DNA of 64,000 nt from Xenopus tropicalis (GCF_000004195.4 NC_030678.2:61783378-61847377), one strand, 5' to 3'. Positions 11,945-23,532 are shown, counted from the stretch's first letter. Notes: a model not told the origin generated them from the letters alone. Program-made: numbers and translations.

Positions 11945-12170
11945 ACTGAGAAAAATTCAGCAGGCATCGATTCACTGCGAACTTCCACGTTTCGCCAATG
12001 GCAAATTTTTCCGCAAAAGGGGCAACAAAATCCACTGCAGAAAAATTGCTGCGTACGTTAAAAAAAAAAATTGCTGCGCGTGTTAAAAAGAAAAAAAATG
12101 ACGTGAGGCAAAAAAAAAATTTCTGAGAATTTTTGGGCGAAGCAAAGCTAAACAAATTCACTCATCTCTA
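11945..12170. mobile_element. degenerate TAGTGATG-type hAT MITE
   Basis: Shares 'caggcatcgattcac..cgaactt' and 'tttcgccaatggc' with the other copies, and ends in TTCACTCATCTCTA. The left terminus is eroded and I could not find a target duplication, so this is an older or truncated copy. Confidence 0.65.
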
Positions 12171-12680
12171 TTCTGTACTGCAACAAAAAATAGATTTATC
12201 TATATATTATTAAAACAATAGGCAGAATGCATGTCCACTATCATCAAGTACAGTAATTAAGAAAAGATTACAAGAGAAAACCTACTATTTGAATGTCTTG
12301 AGATACTCACTGCAAGATGTGGAGATTCTGTGCAGCAAAGGAATGGAATGTCTTTAGCATACTCAGTCATCCTGTATGACCCATGGAAAACCAGTCCTGA
12401 TAATAACTACAAAAGTAGTGATATATGCCTGGACTGCTAATACAAAATTATCCTTATGCTGACTGATCTGGGCTGATTTTTGTGTAGACTATAGGCTGCT
12501 CTTTTCCCTCACTATATATTTAACTCGCTAGGCCCCCTTTCCCTTTTGCTCTGGTCCCATTGTTTTTCCATTGAACTTAGTAAATAGGTATTCACATTTG
12601 CTCAATAAAAAATTAATTTGTAAAACCGGAAAAAAGGAGCACCAAAAAACATCCACGGGCTTCATTGCATTTTGTGTGAG

Positions 12681-12868
12681 AAAAAGCTGTGAAAAAACAC
12701 TGTAAAATACAATGTATTTATTATTAATTTTTTAAAATATTTTTTTAATGTGAGATAATATTTACTGTACAGATTACTCAGAATGAACTGAAAATTCATT
12801 AAGAATAAAAAATACTATAAAATAATAAAAAAGCTGTGGAAAAAACACTGTAAAATACAATGTATTTA
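12681..12868. repeat. 40-bp direct repeat flanking a segment inverted at 15646-15752
   Basis: The block AAGCTGTG..AAAAAACACTG through 'aaaatacaatgtattta' occurs at 12681-12720 and again at 12827-12868. The roughly 95 bases between them (including TTTACTGTACAGATTACTCA) recur in reverse orientation at 15646-15752. The arrangement suggests an insertion or a local duplication. Confidence 0.75.
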
Positions 12869-13049
12869 GTGCTGAAAAAATGCAGTGGAAATGCCCATTG
12901 ACTTCAATGCATTATACAGATTCACTCATTACTATTTACAATCACTATTACAATCACAATTACTATTTACAATCACTATTCAGAAACATTGTAGCAGTAC
13001 GAAACATGTTGTCCATGTTGTCAGGTTTCCTAATTTCCATATCCAGTAT

Positions 13050-14290
13050 ATGTATGTAACACCATTTTGGCTATAAAGGGGTAAATCCAGGCTAGTAGAT
13101 GAAGTACAGCATGTGTTACATGCGACCCTCTTTCTTAGGCTGGGCCTTCGCTAAGTGGAAGAATACTGATGCCATGTAGTCAGCACCGGATTTCTAAATG
13201 ACGCGCCCCGAGGCCGCCCCCATTCGGCGCCCCCTACCGCCCCCACCCGCCGTGCGAGCGCAAACCACCTCCTCCTCCCCTGCCGCCGCGCTAACGCGCA
13301 TGCGCTTGCGCTTGCGCCAAAGTTAAAACTCCCATACGGAGCAGTGGGGAGAGGTCCCCATTGCTCCGTATGGGAGCAAAATTTTAAAAATTTGCGTGCG
13401 GCGGGGCGGCATGCCACCCTAGGCCCGGGCCTTTGTGGCCTCGCCACAAATTCGGGCCTGCATGTAGTGCAGATGGTATAAATGAATGCCAGAAAGGTTC
13501 TTATGGTGAACTATAATACAGATTTATTTGTCCAAGACACAGATGCTAGGCAGGGTGTGCACCATTTTATCCCACCTCTTGGTAGTCTGGGCAGGGAAAC
13601 ACACCTTTCAACCAGTACCCTTTGGGAGGTAGTCCAAGTAGTAGGAAATCCTTCAGACTGATAACCTCTAGTGGATGAGTCCTCCTGAGTAGGGATCAGG
13701 GGTTATCCTGTCTGTCACTATCGCTACGCCATGGCCCTGCACTGAGGCAACATTGCCGGATAGGAGAACTACTCCTGGATCTAATCACTCCTTTGATGGG
13801 GCTAATGGCTGCCCTTTCTAGCTAGAGCTAACTACCTTCACTTTCCTAGAAAGTGCTATTAAACAATCTGAGTGTGCTTGCTAATTCCTCATTCACAGGG
13901 CCCTGCCCCGACTTTCACTAAAGGTACAGGATCCTCTAGGGTACAATGGCTTCTGGGGCCTACTGTCTGCTCCCAGGCTCAGATGGAGCTCTGCTTGGAA
14001 GACAGCATGCAGCCAAAAGAGGAAGTCACACCCTCCTGCCAGACACTATATCAGTCTGCAGGGGGCATGTACAACCTGACTAACCTATAGGGAATACAGT
14101 TACATAACTGAAACCTGAGTATGGAGGGCTTTGCCCAATAACAATAGAGGTGTGAAGAGGTAGGGGATAAAGCCATAGGGAGCTTAACCCTATGGGTCCA
14201 TACATGTACATATGTTGGTTTAATGGTAAGGCTTACTTTAGCAAGAGAATGTTTCACTGATGGGACAATGAAGGAGGTACAACAGAATGA
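13050..14290. repeat. interspersed repeat, LTR-like, split by a hAT MITE
   Basis: Starts near TGTAACACCATTTTGGC and ends near GGTACAACA. Its central part (about 13553-13873) recurs in reverse orientation at about 60894-61222 with high similarity, which proves it is repetitive. TG..CA-like ends and lack of coding capacity make a solo LTR possible, but I cannot show a target duplication or primer site. The MITE at 13181-13460 is inserted inside it. Confidence 0.5.
13181..13460. mobile_element. hAT-type MITE (CAGCACCGGATTT..)
   Basis: Terminal inverted repeats CAGCACCGGATTT and AAATTCGGGCCTG (imperfect) with a perfect 8-bp target duplication CATGTAGT at 13173-13180 and 13461-13468. The GC-rich 280-bp body has a central hairpin at about 13331-13374, CTCCCATACGGAGCA pairing with TGCTCCGTATGGGAG. 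The high GC contrasts with its surroundings. It holds no gene. Confidence 0.9.
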
Positions 14291-15645
14291 GTGCATATAT
14301 TTAGCTTAAAAAGGAGCAAAAATCTGAGGGTTTTCCCTTACAAAAAAATAGATTATGATGCAAATTTTTGCAGAGTGTGAAGCAAATGTAATTCTCTACA
14401 CTATAACTATATTTTATTCTGTCTTTGTAAGGAACTATTGGGTAAATGTAAAAACTGATTAGGAAAGTTCATGCCGCTAGTCAAATTAAGAACAATGATT
14501 GCGATATTACACAACTGATTAACCGTGGCACATGAGTCATTATTTTTTTATCTGACTTAATTGCACCTTGTTCTGTAGGATATTTTGCCTTAAGAATAAG
14601 ACCTCTATGTTTCTTTATGATGAATTTCTTTGCTACTTGAACAACACACAATAAACTGAGTTTATCTCTTTCATTGATAAAATACTGTATATCCCAAGAG
14701 TGTATAAGTGCAAATATTGAACACACTGCAATATCTATGTAATTAAATACTCTGGCAATCTGTATGTTACTGTATCCATACAATAAAAGAAAATCAATCT
14801 TATAAATTGCAAGTTTTCTGAAGAAAAATGCTAGCAAATACAATATAATAATTCAAAATGACGGTAGTGAAAACAGAATATTGTTTTACTTGGATGTCCA
14901 TACTGTGTATGCAATTTGTGTTGACGTAAAACACACACTGTGTGAGTATGATTGAGGTCAGTATGAATAAGACTCTCATGAAGAACTCTACTTGTGTGTT
15001 GTAAATAGTTCCACACAATTACTTTCCTGCCTTATATTCTCACGGATTGAGGAATAAATCACAAGATCATGTCTGGCAACAGTGGAAACTAGGCACTTCA
15101 TCACAGGAAATACTTTATAAGTGGGTGGTGCTTAAATGTTTTAAATGCTTACAACCATCCTACTGGTAGATTTCTACTGCCTTTTACTCACAGGGGTAAT
15201 GTTCTGATAGGAATACCCAGTTTAAAGTAATACTGCATCCTGAAGGAATGTATATAGTCTTTAAATAATATTATTACCAAACATTCCTGTTGTATATTGC
15301 TAAAAGGACAAGAAAGGACAAGAAACTCTTTTCTTTACAGTATTTCTTTAAAGCAATTAAATAATTTTACAAGCATTGAATTGCCCCCAATGTAATGCAA
15401 CAAATACATAGCTATAAATTAAATGAATAGTTGATTAATCACATATGCAGATACACAGTCCAGTACAAGATAATATCCCAGCAACTGACCTCTGCTTAAG
15501 CTACTTAATTTTATGATTTTATGATTTGTGATGGGCACATGTGATAATTAGAATGGTAAACACATTTTCAGTTTCCTTCCCCAAGTTCGGTAGTCATATG
15601 CCAGCAAGTTAATATCTGTTTTTGCTATTGGTTTTTAATGGTATC
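14291..15645. other. TAFA intron, no recognised feature
   Basis: AT-rich unique-looking sequence. The minus-strand open frames between 14481 and 15018 have no family resemblance. Confidence 0.45.
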
Positions 15646-15752
15646 GTATTTTTTATTCTTAATTAATTTTCAGTTCATTCTGAGTAATCTGTACAGTAAA
15701 TATTATCTCACTTATGACACATTAAAAAAATATTTTAAAAAATGAATAATAA
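15646..15752. repeat. inverted copy of the 12720-12815 segment
   Basis: Read in reverse complement this matches 12720-12815 nearly base for base, through the block TGAGTAATCTGTACAGTAAA, apart from a short indel next to 'cttatgacac'. The two copies are 2.8 kb apart. Confidence 0.8.
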
Positions 15753-15879
15753 ATATATAGAAAAAAATATCCTATTTGTTGTTTATGTTGTAGAAAAACT
15801 AATGCAAAATATTGATGAATAAACTATGAGAGTATGTGATATAAATAAAGACTGCTTTGAATTCCCTATCCTCTTCTAT

Positions 15880-17150
15880 ACTAGTGCTTTGAGAGTATAG
15901 TCAAGGCTCACATCACATCTTTACTCCCTGCTTCACTTGATCCGCTCCAGTTTGCCTACAGGTCAAATAGATCTACAGACGATGCAATAGCAATTGCACT
16001 TCACACTGCCCTCTCCCACCTGGACCAGAGAAACACATACGTGCGGATGCTGTTCATTGACTATAGCTCCACTTTCAACACCATTGTACCATCCAGACTT
16101 GTCATGAAACTCCGTGACCTGAACATCGGTTCCTCCCTGTGCAGCTGGATCCTGGACTTCCTGACAAACAGACCTCAGGTGGTTTGGATCGGCAACATCA
16201 CCTCATCCACACTGACACTTAGCACTTGTGCCCGCCAGGGATGTGTGCTCAGCCCCCTGCTGTACACCCTGTTCACCCATGACTATACAGCAACACATAG
16301 CTCCAATACTATCATCAAATTTGCAGACGACACCACCATCATCAGCTGCATTTCTGATGGAGAGGAGTCGGCATACAGGGCAGAGGTGAGAGCCCTGACA
16401 TCATGGTGCCGGGACAACAACCTGCTGCTCAACGTCAGCAAAACTAAGGAGCTCATTGTGGATTACAGGAGAGTGCAGGGAGGAGGCCATACCCCCATTC
16501 ACATTGAGGGAGCAGTGGTGGAGAGAGTCAGCTACTTTAGATTCCTGGGCATCAATATCAGTGAGGATATGAGTTGGTCTCACCACGTTGGTTGATCACA
16601 AAAGCTGCAAGACAGCGGCTCTTCTTTCTGCGGCGCCTGAGGAGGTTCGGGATGGACAAACTTCTATCGATGCACCATTAAGAATATTCTGTCCGGCTGT
16701 ATCACCACCTGGTATGGCAGCTGTAATGCTTTGGACCGCAAAGCTCTGCAGAGGGTGGTGAGATCAGCGCAGTGCATCACCAGGATCACCATCAGGCAGG
16801 CAGTACAGGAGCATCCAGTCCCGCACCAGCAGATATAGAGACAGTTTCTACCCACAAGCCATCAGGCTTCTGAACTGCTGACATTCTGCACACACCAACA
16901 CACTCTCCCCATAACTACTAGTCTTTTGCAGTGTCACTTTAAGCAAAGCCCCTTTAAATCCTCACTGCACAATTTCAAATATTTCATTGCATTTTTTTAT
17001 TGTAAATACTTGTACCTTTATTGCACACTTTTATTATATTTAATATTTTTTTTTTTGTCTATGTAAAGCTGGGAGGAAAACGGGTAAAAAAAAATTCATT
17101 ACGGTATTTGTATATTCATTGTTATTTGTATATGACAATAAAACTTGAAA
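15880..17150 (+). mobile_element. 5'-truncated L2/Rex1-type LINE (CR1 superfamily)
   Basis: A reverse-transcriptase gene remnant. From about 15890 the plus strand reads [20 protein letters not shown].., and it continues in the open frame from 16041 with YSSTFNTI, a [10 protein letters not shown] block and the catalytic FADDTT. The frame breaks at 16595. C-terminal motifs continue in other frames (LFFLRRLRRFGMD, CITTWYGSC, DRKALQRVVRSAQC, PQAIRLLNC-stop near 16881). An AT-rich 3' UTR ends in TGACAATAAAACTTGAAACTTGAAAC. The endonuclease is missing and the GAPQG block has drifted to CARQG, so it is dead. It lies antisense to the TAFA gene. Confidence 0.88.
16041..16595 (+). pseudogene. LINE reverse transcriptase fragment
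   Basis: A 184-codon open piece of the LINE polymerase covering RT blocks 3 to 7. [10 protein letters not shown] carries one catalytic [11 protein letters not shown] and FADDTT carry the motifs around the other two catalytic D residues. [11 protein letters not shown] and [14 protein letters not shown] follow. The first ATG is internal to the polymerase; homologous sequence continues upstream to about 15890. The frame ends at a premature stop after SWSHHVG, and the remaining C-terminus (16600-16881) needs frame changes. Confidence 0.88.
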
Positions 17151-17159
17151 CTTGAAACC

Positions 17160-17990
17160 TGAAGATACACTGGAGCTACACTTCTGAGAGATTCTGAGGA
17201 ATGTCTCACACAAATGACAACCTCTAACACTGGTTGAAGGATTTTGCTGCAGGCATACTTAACAACAGTGGTGCTAATGAGATTCTGTCCATCAAGAGAG
17301 CAGATTGAGTATTCCATTTTGTAGCAAAATAAGACTGGGTTTAAGAGAGCTGATGATTGACCAAAAAGAACATTGTGGGTCTATCAAGGTTTTGAATGAC
17401 AAAATTTAGGTGATAACTTGAGGACACACAGGGATGTTTTTATTTAAGATAACTATTTAAGCATACCTTTCAAAATACCTTTCAGCATTCTGAAAGTAAA
17501 AAAAAAATCATAATCCAATGCTTCCAGCCCATGCCCAGTTAAAAAAAAAACCCACATAAACAAATCCTCTCTTTTTGTAATCCTCTTCTATTTTCTGGTT
17601 GGAAAACTGGGGCTTACCCAGCTTGAAAAGGACGTTGGGGTGTTTGTTTGACATCAAAGTCCTAAATGGTGGGGTCTAGGTAGTTTGCTTCATAATAACT
17701 ATGAAATATACCATGTACAAGAGTGCTATCACCCCAACATATTTCTAGACTAGTATTTCTGTTAAAACTGTGAATATTAAGGGACAAATATAGGGAATCC
17801 ATAAGTATCTGAATCATTTGGAACTCATTACAGTTAGATTTCATTGTCTACTATGCTGCAGCCTATTCTATTGTTTATTAATTGGAGTGTGTATATATAA
17901 CTTCCAAGATGCTTGGCTTTCTTGTTGTAGCATTTATATGACCTTGTTGCACCTTTACCCAATTGGAAATGTTATAATGGTTGCAGTGCG
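17160..17990. other. TAFA intron, no recognised feature
   Basis: No gene, RNA or repeat recognised between the L2/Rex1 LINE tail and the CR1 scrap at 17994. Confidence 0.4.
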
Positions 17991-17993
17991 GGT

Positions 17994-18078
17994 TTACATA
18001 ATTACATAGGGTTGAAAAAGACCAAAGTCCATCAAGTTCAACCCTTCCAAGTAAACCCAGCACACACACAAAACTGTT
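17994..18078 (-). mobile_element. CR1 LINE 3'-end fragment
   Basis: Contains TACATAGGGTTGAAAAAGACC and 'gtccatcaagttcaaccctt', the same 3' terminal sequence as in the CR1 copies at 48431 and 55581. Only the last 80 or so bases are present, typical of severe 5' truncation. Confidence 0.8.
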
Positions 18079-18570
18079 TATAGATGTGTTGTCTTTCAAC
18101 TATTTAATGGCAGAATTTAACAGTAATCATCATTCTTTAATGATTTGTATACCTTTTAAATAAATGTGGCCGGAGTCAATTGGTATGTTTTCTATGCTGG
18201 CATAAATAAATTCTGAAATTTGCCCCATGTCAGTGCAAATTTTGCTGAGTGTAGGGAACATTACTTCTTTCTTTAATTCTTCTTAAGAATTCTTCTCTAT
18301 ACTGCCTGTACACATGGTATACGAGCTAGAGCTACAATCAGATTAGCCTGCACTTTCTTTACAGATCTAGATGTCATATATAGATTATGATAATACAGTA
18401 ATTGTCCATGTACAGCATTTAAGTGAAATGACCATAAGGCAGCTCTTACACTATACCCAAATATGTAATAAAAGCTGCAATGTTTGCCCAGCTGCAGTAA
18501 CCAATAGCAACAAATAATTTTACCTCAGGTAGACTTGCTTGTATCATATCTTTATTATATACAATATGGG

Positions 18571-18578
<8 letters not shown>

Positions 18579-18615
<37 letters not shown>
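18579..18615. repeat. (AT)n microsatellite
   Basis: About 18 AT dinucleotides with no interruption. Confidence 0.9.
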
Positions 18616-18618
<3 letters not shown>

Positions 18619-18850
18619 GTTGTGTATTTGGGGATATGTAAATACTAGATAGCATTAGAATACAACAAATGCAAGCCCTGAACACACGTTGTTGATCAGA
18701 CAACTGCTAAATCCCCTCCCCAATTACAAAAGTTAGTTGTAAATTCAGTCATTCTGTCCTCAAGCTTCCTTTTACACCTTCTATTGTCCTGAACTTCAAG
18801 TCTTCATGCATTTATGCCCAACTCTCTTAAATGAAACAAATAGTCACTGA

Positions 18851-19156
18851 TAGTGATGAGCGAAATTTTTTGCCAGGCATGGATTTGCGGTGAATTTCCA
18901 CATTTCGCCATTGGCGAGTTTTTTTTCCGACAAACAGGTGCAAAATTTTGCAGTGAAAAAATACGCCATGCGTCAGAAAATGTAGCGCATAAAAACAAAT
19001 TGTTGCAAGTGTCAAAACTATGACAAAATTTACAAATTGCGGAAAATAGCACGTGCAGCAATTTTTTTTGCATTTGTGAATTTTTCACCATTTCGTAAAT
19101 CTTTTCAAAGCTTTGTGAATTTTAAGTCGAAGTGAAACAAGATTCCCTCATCACGA
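18851..19156. mobile_element. hAT-type MITE, TAGTGATG family
   Basis: Left end TAGTGATGAGCGAA, right end CCTCATCACGA, with an 8-bp target duplication GTCACTGA at 18843-18850 and 19157-19164. The core 'ccaggcatggatttgcgg' and 'tttcgccattggcga' match the other copies. It is non-coding. Confidence 0.88.
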
Positions 19157-19884
19157 GTCACTGACCAGAACTTGGCACATACCTGTACATCTATGTAAGT
19201 TAATAGAATGGTTTAAGTTTAGTTAGTGTGTTCCTTTAGTGAGGACCAGACTGAATGGAAGGATGAGTATAAGGGAGGCAGTGGAATTACATATTCACAT
19301 TTGTTATAATTTTTGTAAATAACTGAATCTAATTTATTTTGATTTATTTTGATTCAGTGTTTTTTTGTATTTTGCATGTTTGTTTTTCTGTAGATATGTG
19401 TCAAGTGTATATTTCTGATTGAACTATCCCTTTTATTGTATGTGTATATAAGAATAAATATACATATTTACATAAACATATCCTTGGGCAACAAATAACA
19501 AGCTATTTGCTTTCAAACAGGTGGCCAGTAAATGCTTCCTCTGCTGATTACTTTGTGTTTTCCATTAATGAACCTTGAGCACAATACTGCTAAAAGAATA
19601 GTACTCCAAAACACAAACTATATTCATTCAGGACTGGCATGGTGGTGAGAGATTGGCAAATTACTCCATTATTCAAAAAGGAATCCCGTTCTCAGCCTAA
19701 AAACTATAGGCCTGTTAGATTGACACCAGTGGTAGGAAAGCTTTTGTAAGGGATTAATAAGGGATAGAATACTTGAATACATTGCAAATCACAATCCTAT
19801 AAGTTTGTGCCAGCATGGTTTTATACGTAACAGATCTTACCTGATTAATTAAATTGCGTTTTATGAGGAGGTGAACTTGCTCCT

Positions 19885-20145
19885 CATATGTCGCCTGCGG
19901 CTATTTTTTTTGTCGAGCGGCTATTCTTTTGTTGCCCACGGCTATTCTTTTGACGCATGACTATTCTTTTGTTGTGCGGCTATTCTTTTGTCACACGGCT
20001 ATTCTTTTGACGCCCGCAACTATTCTTTTTTGACGTGCGACTATTCTTTTGATGCGGGCGAAATTTTTGGACGAGCGGCAAATTTTTTTCATCCGTTTCG
20101 CGAAACAATCCGCCAGTGGCGAATCCATGCCTGGCAAAACATAAC
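19885..20145. mobile_element. TAGTGATG-type hAT MITE fragment nested in CR1
   Basis: Contains a tandem array of CGGCTATTCTTTTGTCGC-like units, the reverse complement of the array inside the element at 5024. It then has 'ttcgcgaaacaatccgccagtggcgaatccatgcctggc'-type family core (20097-20134). Both outer ends are lost, so target duplications are unreadable. Confidence 0.75.
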
Positions 20146-20147
20146 TA

Positions 20148-20933
20148 TTGAGGAATATTGGCCTAGAACATAATATTTGCACTTGGATAGAGATATGGCT
20201 AAAGGATAGATTACAAAGAGTGTTGGTAAAAGGAACATTTTCTAATTGGGCCAGTATTGTTAGTGGAATACCACAGGGGTCTGTCCTTGGACAGTTGCTT
20301 TTTATTAATGACCTGGAGGTGGGCATTAAAAGTACTGTTTTTATTTTTGCTGACAATACTAAATTGTACAAACATATAAGATGGATGCAGGATGCTGCCA
20401 CTTTGCAGAGCAATTTGACAAAACTGGAAAACTGGGCAGCAAAATGGAAAATGAAGTTCAATGTTGAAAAGTGCAAATGTATGTACTTTGGTAGAAATAA
20501 TTTAATGCGAGTTATACACTAAATGGTAGTGTGTTGGGGGGATCCTTAATTGAGAAGGATCTGGGGATTTTTGTAGATAACAAGTTGTCTAATTCCAGGC
20601 TTTGTCATTCTGTGGCTACTAAAGCAAATAAAGTGCTGTCTTGCATAAAAAAGGGCATTAACAAACATACTTTTGCCTCTTTATAAGTCTTTGGTAAGGC
20701 CTCACCTTGAGTATGCAGTGCAGTTTGGGGCTCCAGTCCTCAAAAAGGATATTAATGTGCTAGAGAGAGTGCAGAGACGTGCAACTAAATTGGTAAAAGA
20801 GATGGAGAAAAGGCACTTGCGAAGGTACATGATTACTCTGTACAAGTACATTAGAGGGGATTATAGACAGATAGGGGATGTTCTTTTTTCCATAAAAAGG
20901 ATCAGCGCACCAGAGGCCACCCCTTTAGATTAG
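20148..20933 (+). pseudogene. CR1 reverse transcriptase C-terminal remnants
   Basis: Two open pieces, 20148-20522 and 20673-20933. The first has IPQGSVLGQLLF, FADNTKLYK (the second D of the FADD motif is lost) and LENWAAKWKMKFNVEKCK. The second has MPLYKSLVRPHLEYAVQFGA, LERVQRRATKLVKEME and LYKYIRGDY. Between them the frame shifts near 20520-20670. The order and motifs match the better preserved CR1 copy at 55931-58063. Confidence 0.85.
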
Positions 20934-21239
20934 AAGAACAGAACTTGCATTTGGTTGCATTTGGTTTTTCATGATAAGGGCAGTGGAATGCCCTTTCCAG
21001 TGATGTTGTAATGGCAGATTCTGTTACTGTCTTTAAGAGGGGATTGGATGATTTCTTGAACAAGCATTAACATTAACATATTGTGATACTGGTATATATG
21101 GTTTATGTATGTGAGTGTATAGATAGGTTAGTATAGGTTTATGTGTGCTGAGTTCACTTGGAATGGTTGAACCCAACTTAATCATGTAACTATAGCTATG
21201 TTATATATTATCTTTCTATTCATATTCCAGTCACTCAAA

Positions 21240-21336
21240 CAACTCCTTGGTTGCTAAGGTAATTTGGACCCTAGCAACCAGATAACGTCTGGAGCTTTCT
21301 GGATAACGGGTTTTCGGATAAAGGATCCCATGCCTG
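21240..21336. mobile_element. CAGGTATGGGAC MITE, one end
   Basis: Ends CTTTCTGGATAACGGG..TTTTCGGATAAAGGATCCCATGCCTG followed by TA (21337-21338). This is the right end of the TA-inserting MITE family seen complete at 53383-53708. Confidence 0.7.
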
Positions 21337-21419
21337 TACTAGTATTTGTGTGCTGTACTTTTTTTACTGTAAAGAAAAGTACTGATGGCAGGGACAAACA
21401 CTGCAATATACAAATATAA

Positions 21420-21510
21420 ATATACAGATATTAAATCCCATGCAGTATGGTACATAGGATAAAGGAGATCCCTGTCCTATAGAGCTTACAATCTAAAAAC
21501 ATTAATACTG
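21420..21510 (-). repeat. possible LINE 3'-tail fragment
   Basis: Read on the minus strand it contains TTTTAGATTGTAAGCTCTATAGGACAGGGA, split here as 'agattgtaagctctat' plus 'aggacaggga'. This resembles the 'agattgtaagctctacggggcaggga' region at 50515-50542. It is short, so the assignment is tentative. Confidence 0.4.
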
Positions 21511-22347
21511 TAATTTTACTTCTGACACTCAACTTGCATTTCTTTTTCTTATAACATGCAAAAGAGATTTCCAAAATATTGCTTCAATTCTCTGAAAGCC
21601 TTGTTAACAGCCATTGGGTTAATAATTAAAATAAATAAAGTGTGTTGAACCCTTGTGGCTGTAACAGTTTGTTTTAGAAAGGCCCTAGATCCCTAGTTGT
21701 TTTTGCATTTCTTATTCTGTGAAGAAGTGTTTTACAATGCTGGAAGGTAATGAGAAAGTTTCTGTGCCATTTCTTTTTCCTTTCTGTAGATCAATACACC
21801 GGTCAGCAAAAATAAAATAAAGAAAAGAGCAGATTAAGTAAAACATTTGTCTAGACTGAAGCAGCAACAGCAGCATGTAATCAGGTGGTTCATGAATCTC
21901 ATGAAGCACGCGCTAATTCTTTCTGTGGCAGCACACACAAAAAGTGTAATATATAAAAATGAAACGCTGAGTAAATACTGGCAGAAAAGCTGAGTATTCT
22001 TTTCTTTGTTCAGCACAAGAAAAAGCAGCCATAGCCCAGCATATTGTCTGTGACCCTGTTTTCCATATATGTAAACTAAACAAAAATGTTTCATTAACCC
22101 TTCCAACGTAAGTGTCAGCCTCTGCTAATAACTGTTTAATTTATAGCATAAGAAAATTGTTAAAGCAAATTTTAGTTGGATTAATTTTAAAGTGGAGTCA
22201 GCCTGTCCCTATTTCAAAAAACTTTGCTCCAAATGGCCAAGCCTATGTGGCTCTTATATACATATCTGGGAATATTGGATGAAGAAATTTTATGCATATT
22301 TTTCAAGATATGTGTGTATGGTTGTGGGGAGTCAGTATTCATTTTTA
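21511..22347. other. TAFA intron, no recognised feature
   Basis: No gene or repeat recognised. Open frames on the minus strand (21712-22106) have no family resemblance. Confidence 0.4.
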
Positions 22348-22531
22348 CCCATAGGGACATAACTACAGAGGAAGCAGACCCTACGGTTTGGGGGGGGGGG
22401 GGGCAGGTGTGTATGGTTCCCAGTAAAGCCCTAATTAATGACCAGTTTCAATATATCTTAGTAGAACAGGTCATGTTTTGGGGCCCTAAACTGAATTTGC
22501 AGTGTGGCCCAATAAATACAGTTACACCCTG
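22348..22531. mobile_element. hAT-type MITE (..GGGACATAACTAC family) with poly-G run
   Basis: Left part ATAGGGACATAACTACAGAGG and right end GTTACACCCTG form eroded inverted repeats of the CAGGGGCGTAACTA type. A run of about 15 G lies at 22389-22403. No clear 8-bp duplication remains. Confidence 0.5.
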
Positions 22532-23039
22532 TTTGCAGTGTAACTGGTGGATGCTATTCATTACTGCACATACAGGACAGAAATGAGCATGTCAATGTTT
22601 TCTATGTTGGTAGGAACAATGCCTATGTGTTAATCACCCCTTCAAATCTTTTTTATTAAATGTCCGGTTTGTGCTTTTTAAAGACTAATTTATTTTGAAT
22701 TGGCTTTGGTGGACTGACTATGGGCTTTCTGAGAATGTAATTTAGAAAGTGAACCTAATTAACCATGTGGATAATGGACTATGCTAAAATATGAAATCCT
22801 GTATATTTGATTGGTACCAGACAAATTACAAATACAATTATGGAGAAAATGTACAGTTTGAGGTCATTTTAATATTTACCAAAATCATTGTTTAAAATGT
22901 TGTTTATTCTTTACCAATTCATTGTTTTTTGCCATTATAAATCCTTACTATCAACAAAATATTTTTCTTTTTAATATGTGGTTTTGGGCATATGACCAAA
23001 AATATAAAAAAAGTCCCATTTTCAAGAGGTCCTCAGTCC

Positions 23040-23452
23040 TTAAAGGAGAAGAAAAGGCAAAGTCACTGGGGGTGCCAAAATGTTAGGCACCCCTAAGTGA
23101 CTTAAATCGCATACCTTTTACCCCGGGCTGGTGCCCCTGTTCTGAGAGAACAGCACCAGCCCGAGGTACCTGCAGCGCTTCTTCTTTCCTGCTTCGCTTG
23201 CTCGTGCATGCGCAGTAGAGTGAAAAAGCCAAACTTTAACAGAGTAGGCGTTTCACTCTAATGCGCATGCGCCGGTCCCGGGAATTTGCCGGCAAAACGA
23301 AGCAGGAAGCGCTCGCTACAGGTACCCCGGGCTGGTGTTGTTTTCTCCTAACAGGGGCACCAGCCCGGGGTACAAGTTAAACGATTAAAGTCACTTGGGG
23401 GTGCCTAACATTTTTGCACCCCCAAGTGTCTTAGCCTTTCCTTCTACTTTAA
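23040..23452. mobile_element. T2-type MITE with TTAA duplication
   Basis: TTAAAGGAGAAGAAAAGGC at the left and the complement of TTAAAGTAGAAGGAAAGGC at the right are flanked by, or include, TTAA at 23040-23043 and 23449-23452. This fits the Xenopus T2 MITE family (TTAAAGGRR ends). The body is palindromic: 'aagtcactgggggtgcc..ggcacccc' and 'ccccgggctggtgcccctgtt' have complements at 23320-23420. The middle is GC-rich with 'gcgcatgcgc'-like blocks. Confidence 0.88.
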
Positions 23453-23530
23453 GCTTTTTTTGCATAATAGATGACATATTTGTTTCTTGAGGTGGAATTG
23501 TTTGTATTAATGTGATGTAATTAGATAAAT

Positions 23531-23532
<2 letters not shown>

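Larger units (their letters stand above)
19631..21207 (+). mobile_element. broken CR1-type LINE with inserted hAT MITE fragment
   Basis: A polymerase remnant starting SGMVVRDWQITPLFKKE at about 19631 and continuing QPKNYRPVRLTPVVGKLL. After 'ttatgaggaggtgaac' (19864-19879) the LINE is interrupted by MITE sequence to about 20145. It resumes RNIGLEHNICTWIE. Compared with the CR1 at 55581 about 30 codons are missing at the junction, including the first catalytic motif. The third motif reads FADN instead of FADD. Further stops and frameshifts follow. The tail 'gaatggttgaacccaactta' and 'catgtaactatagctatg' is CR1-like. Confidence 0.85.
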
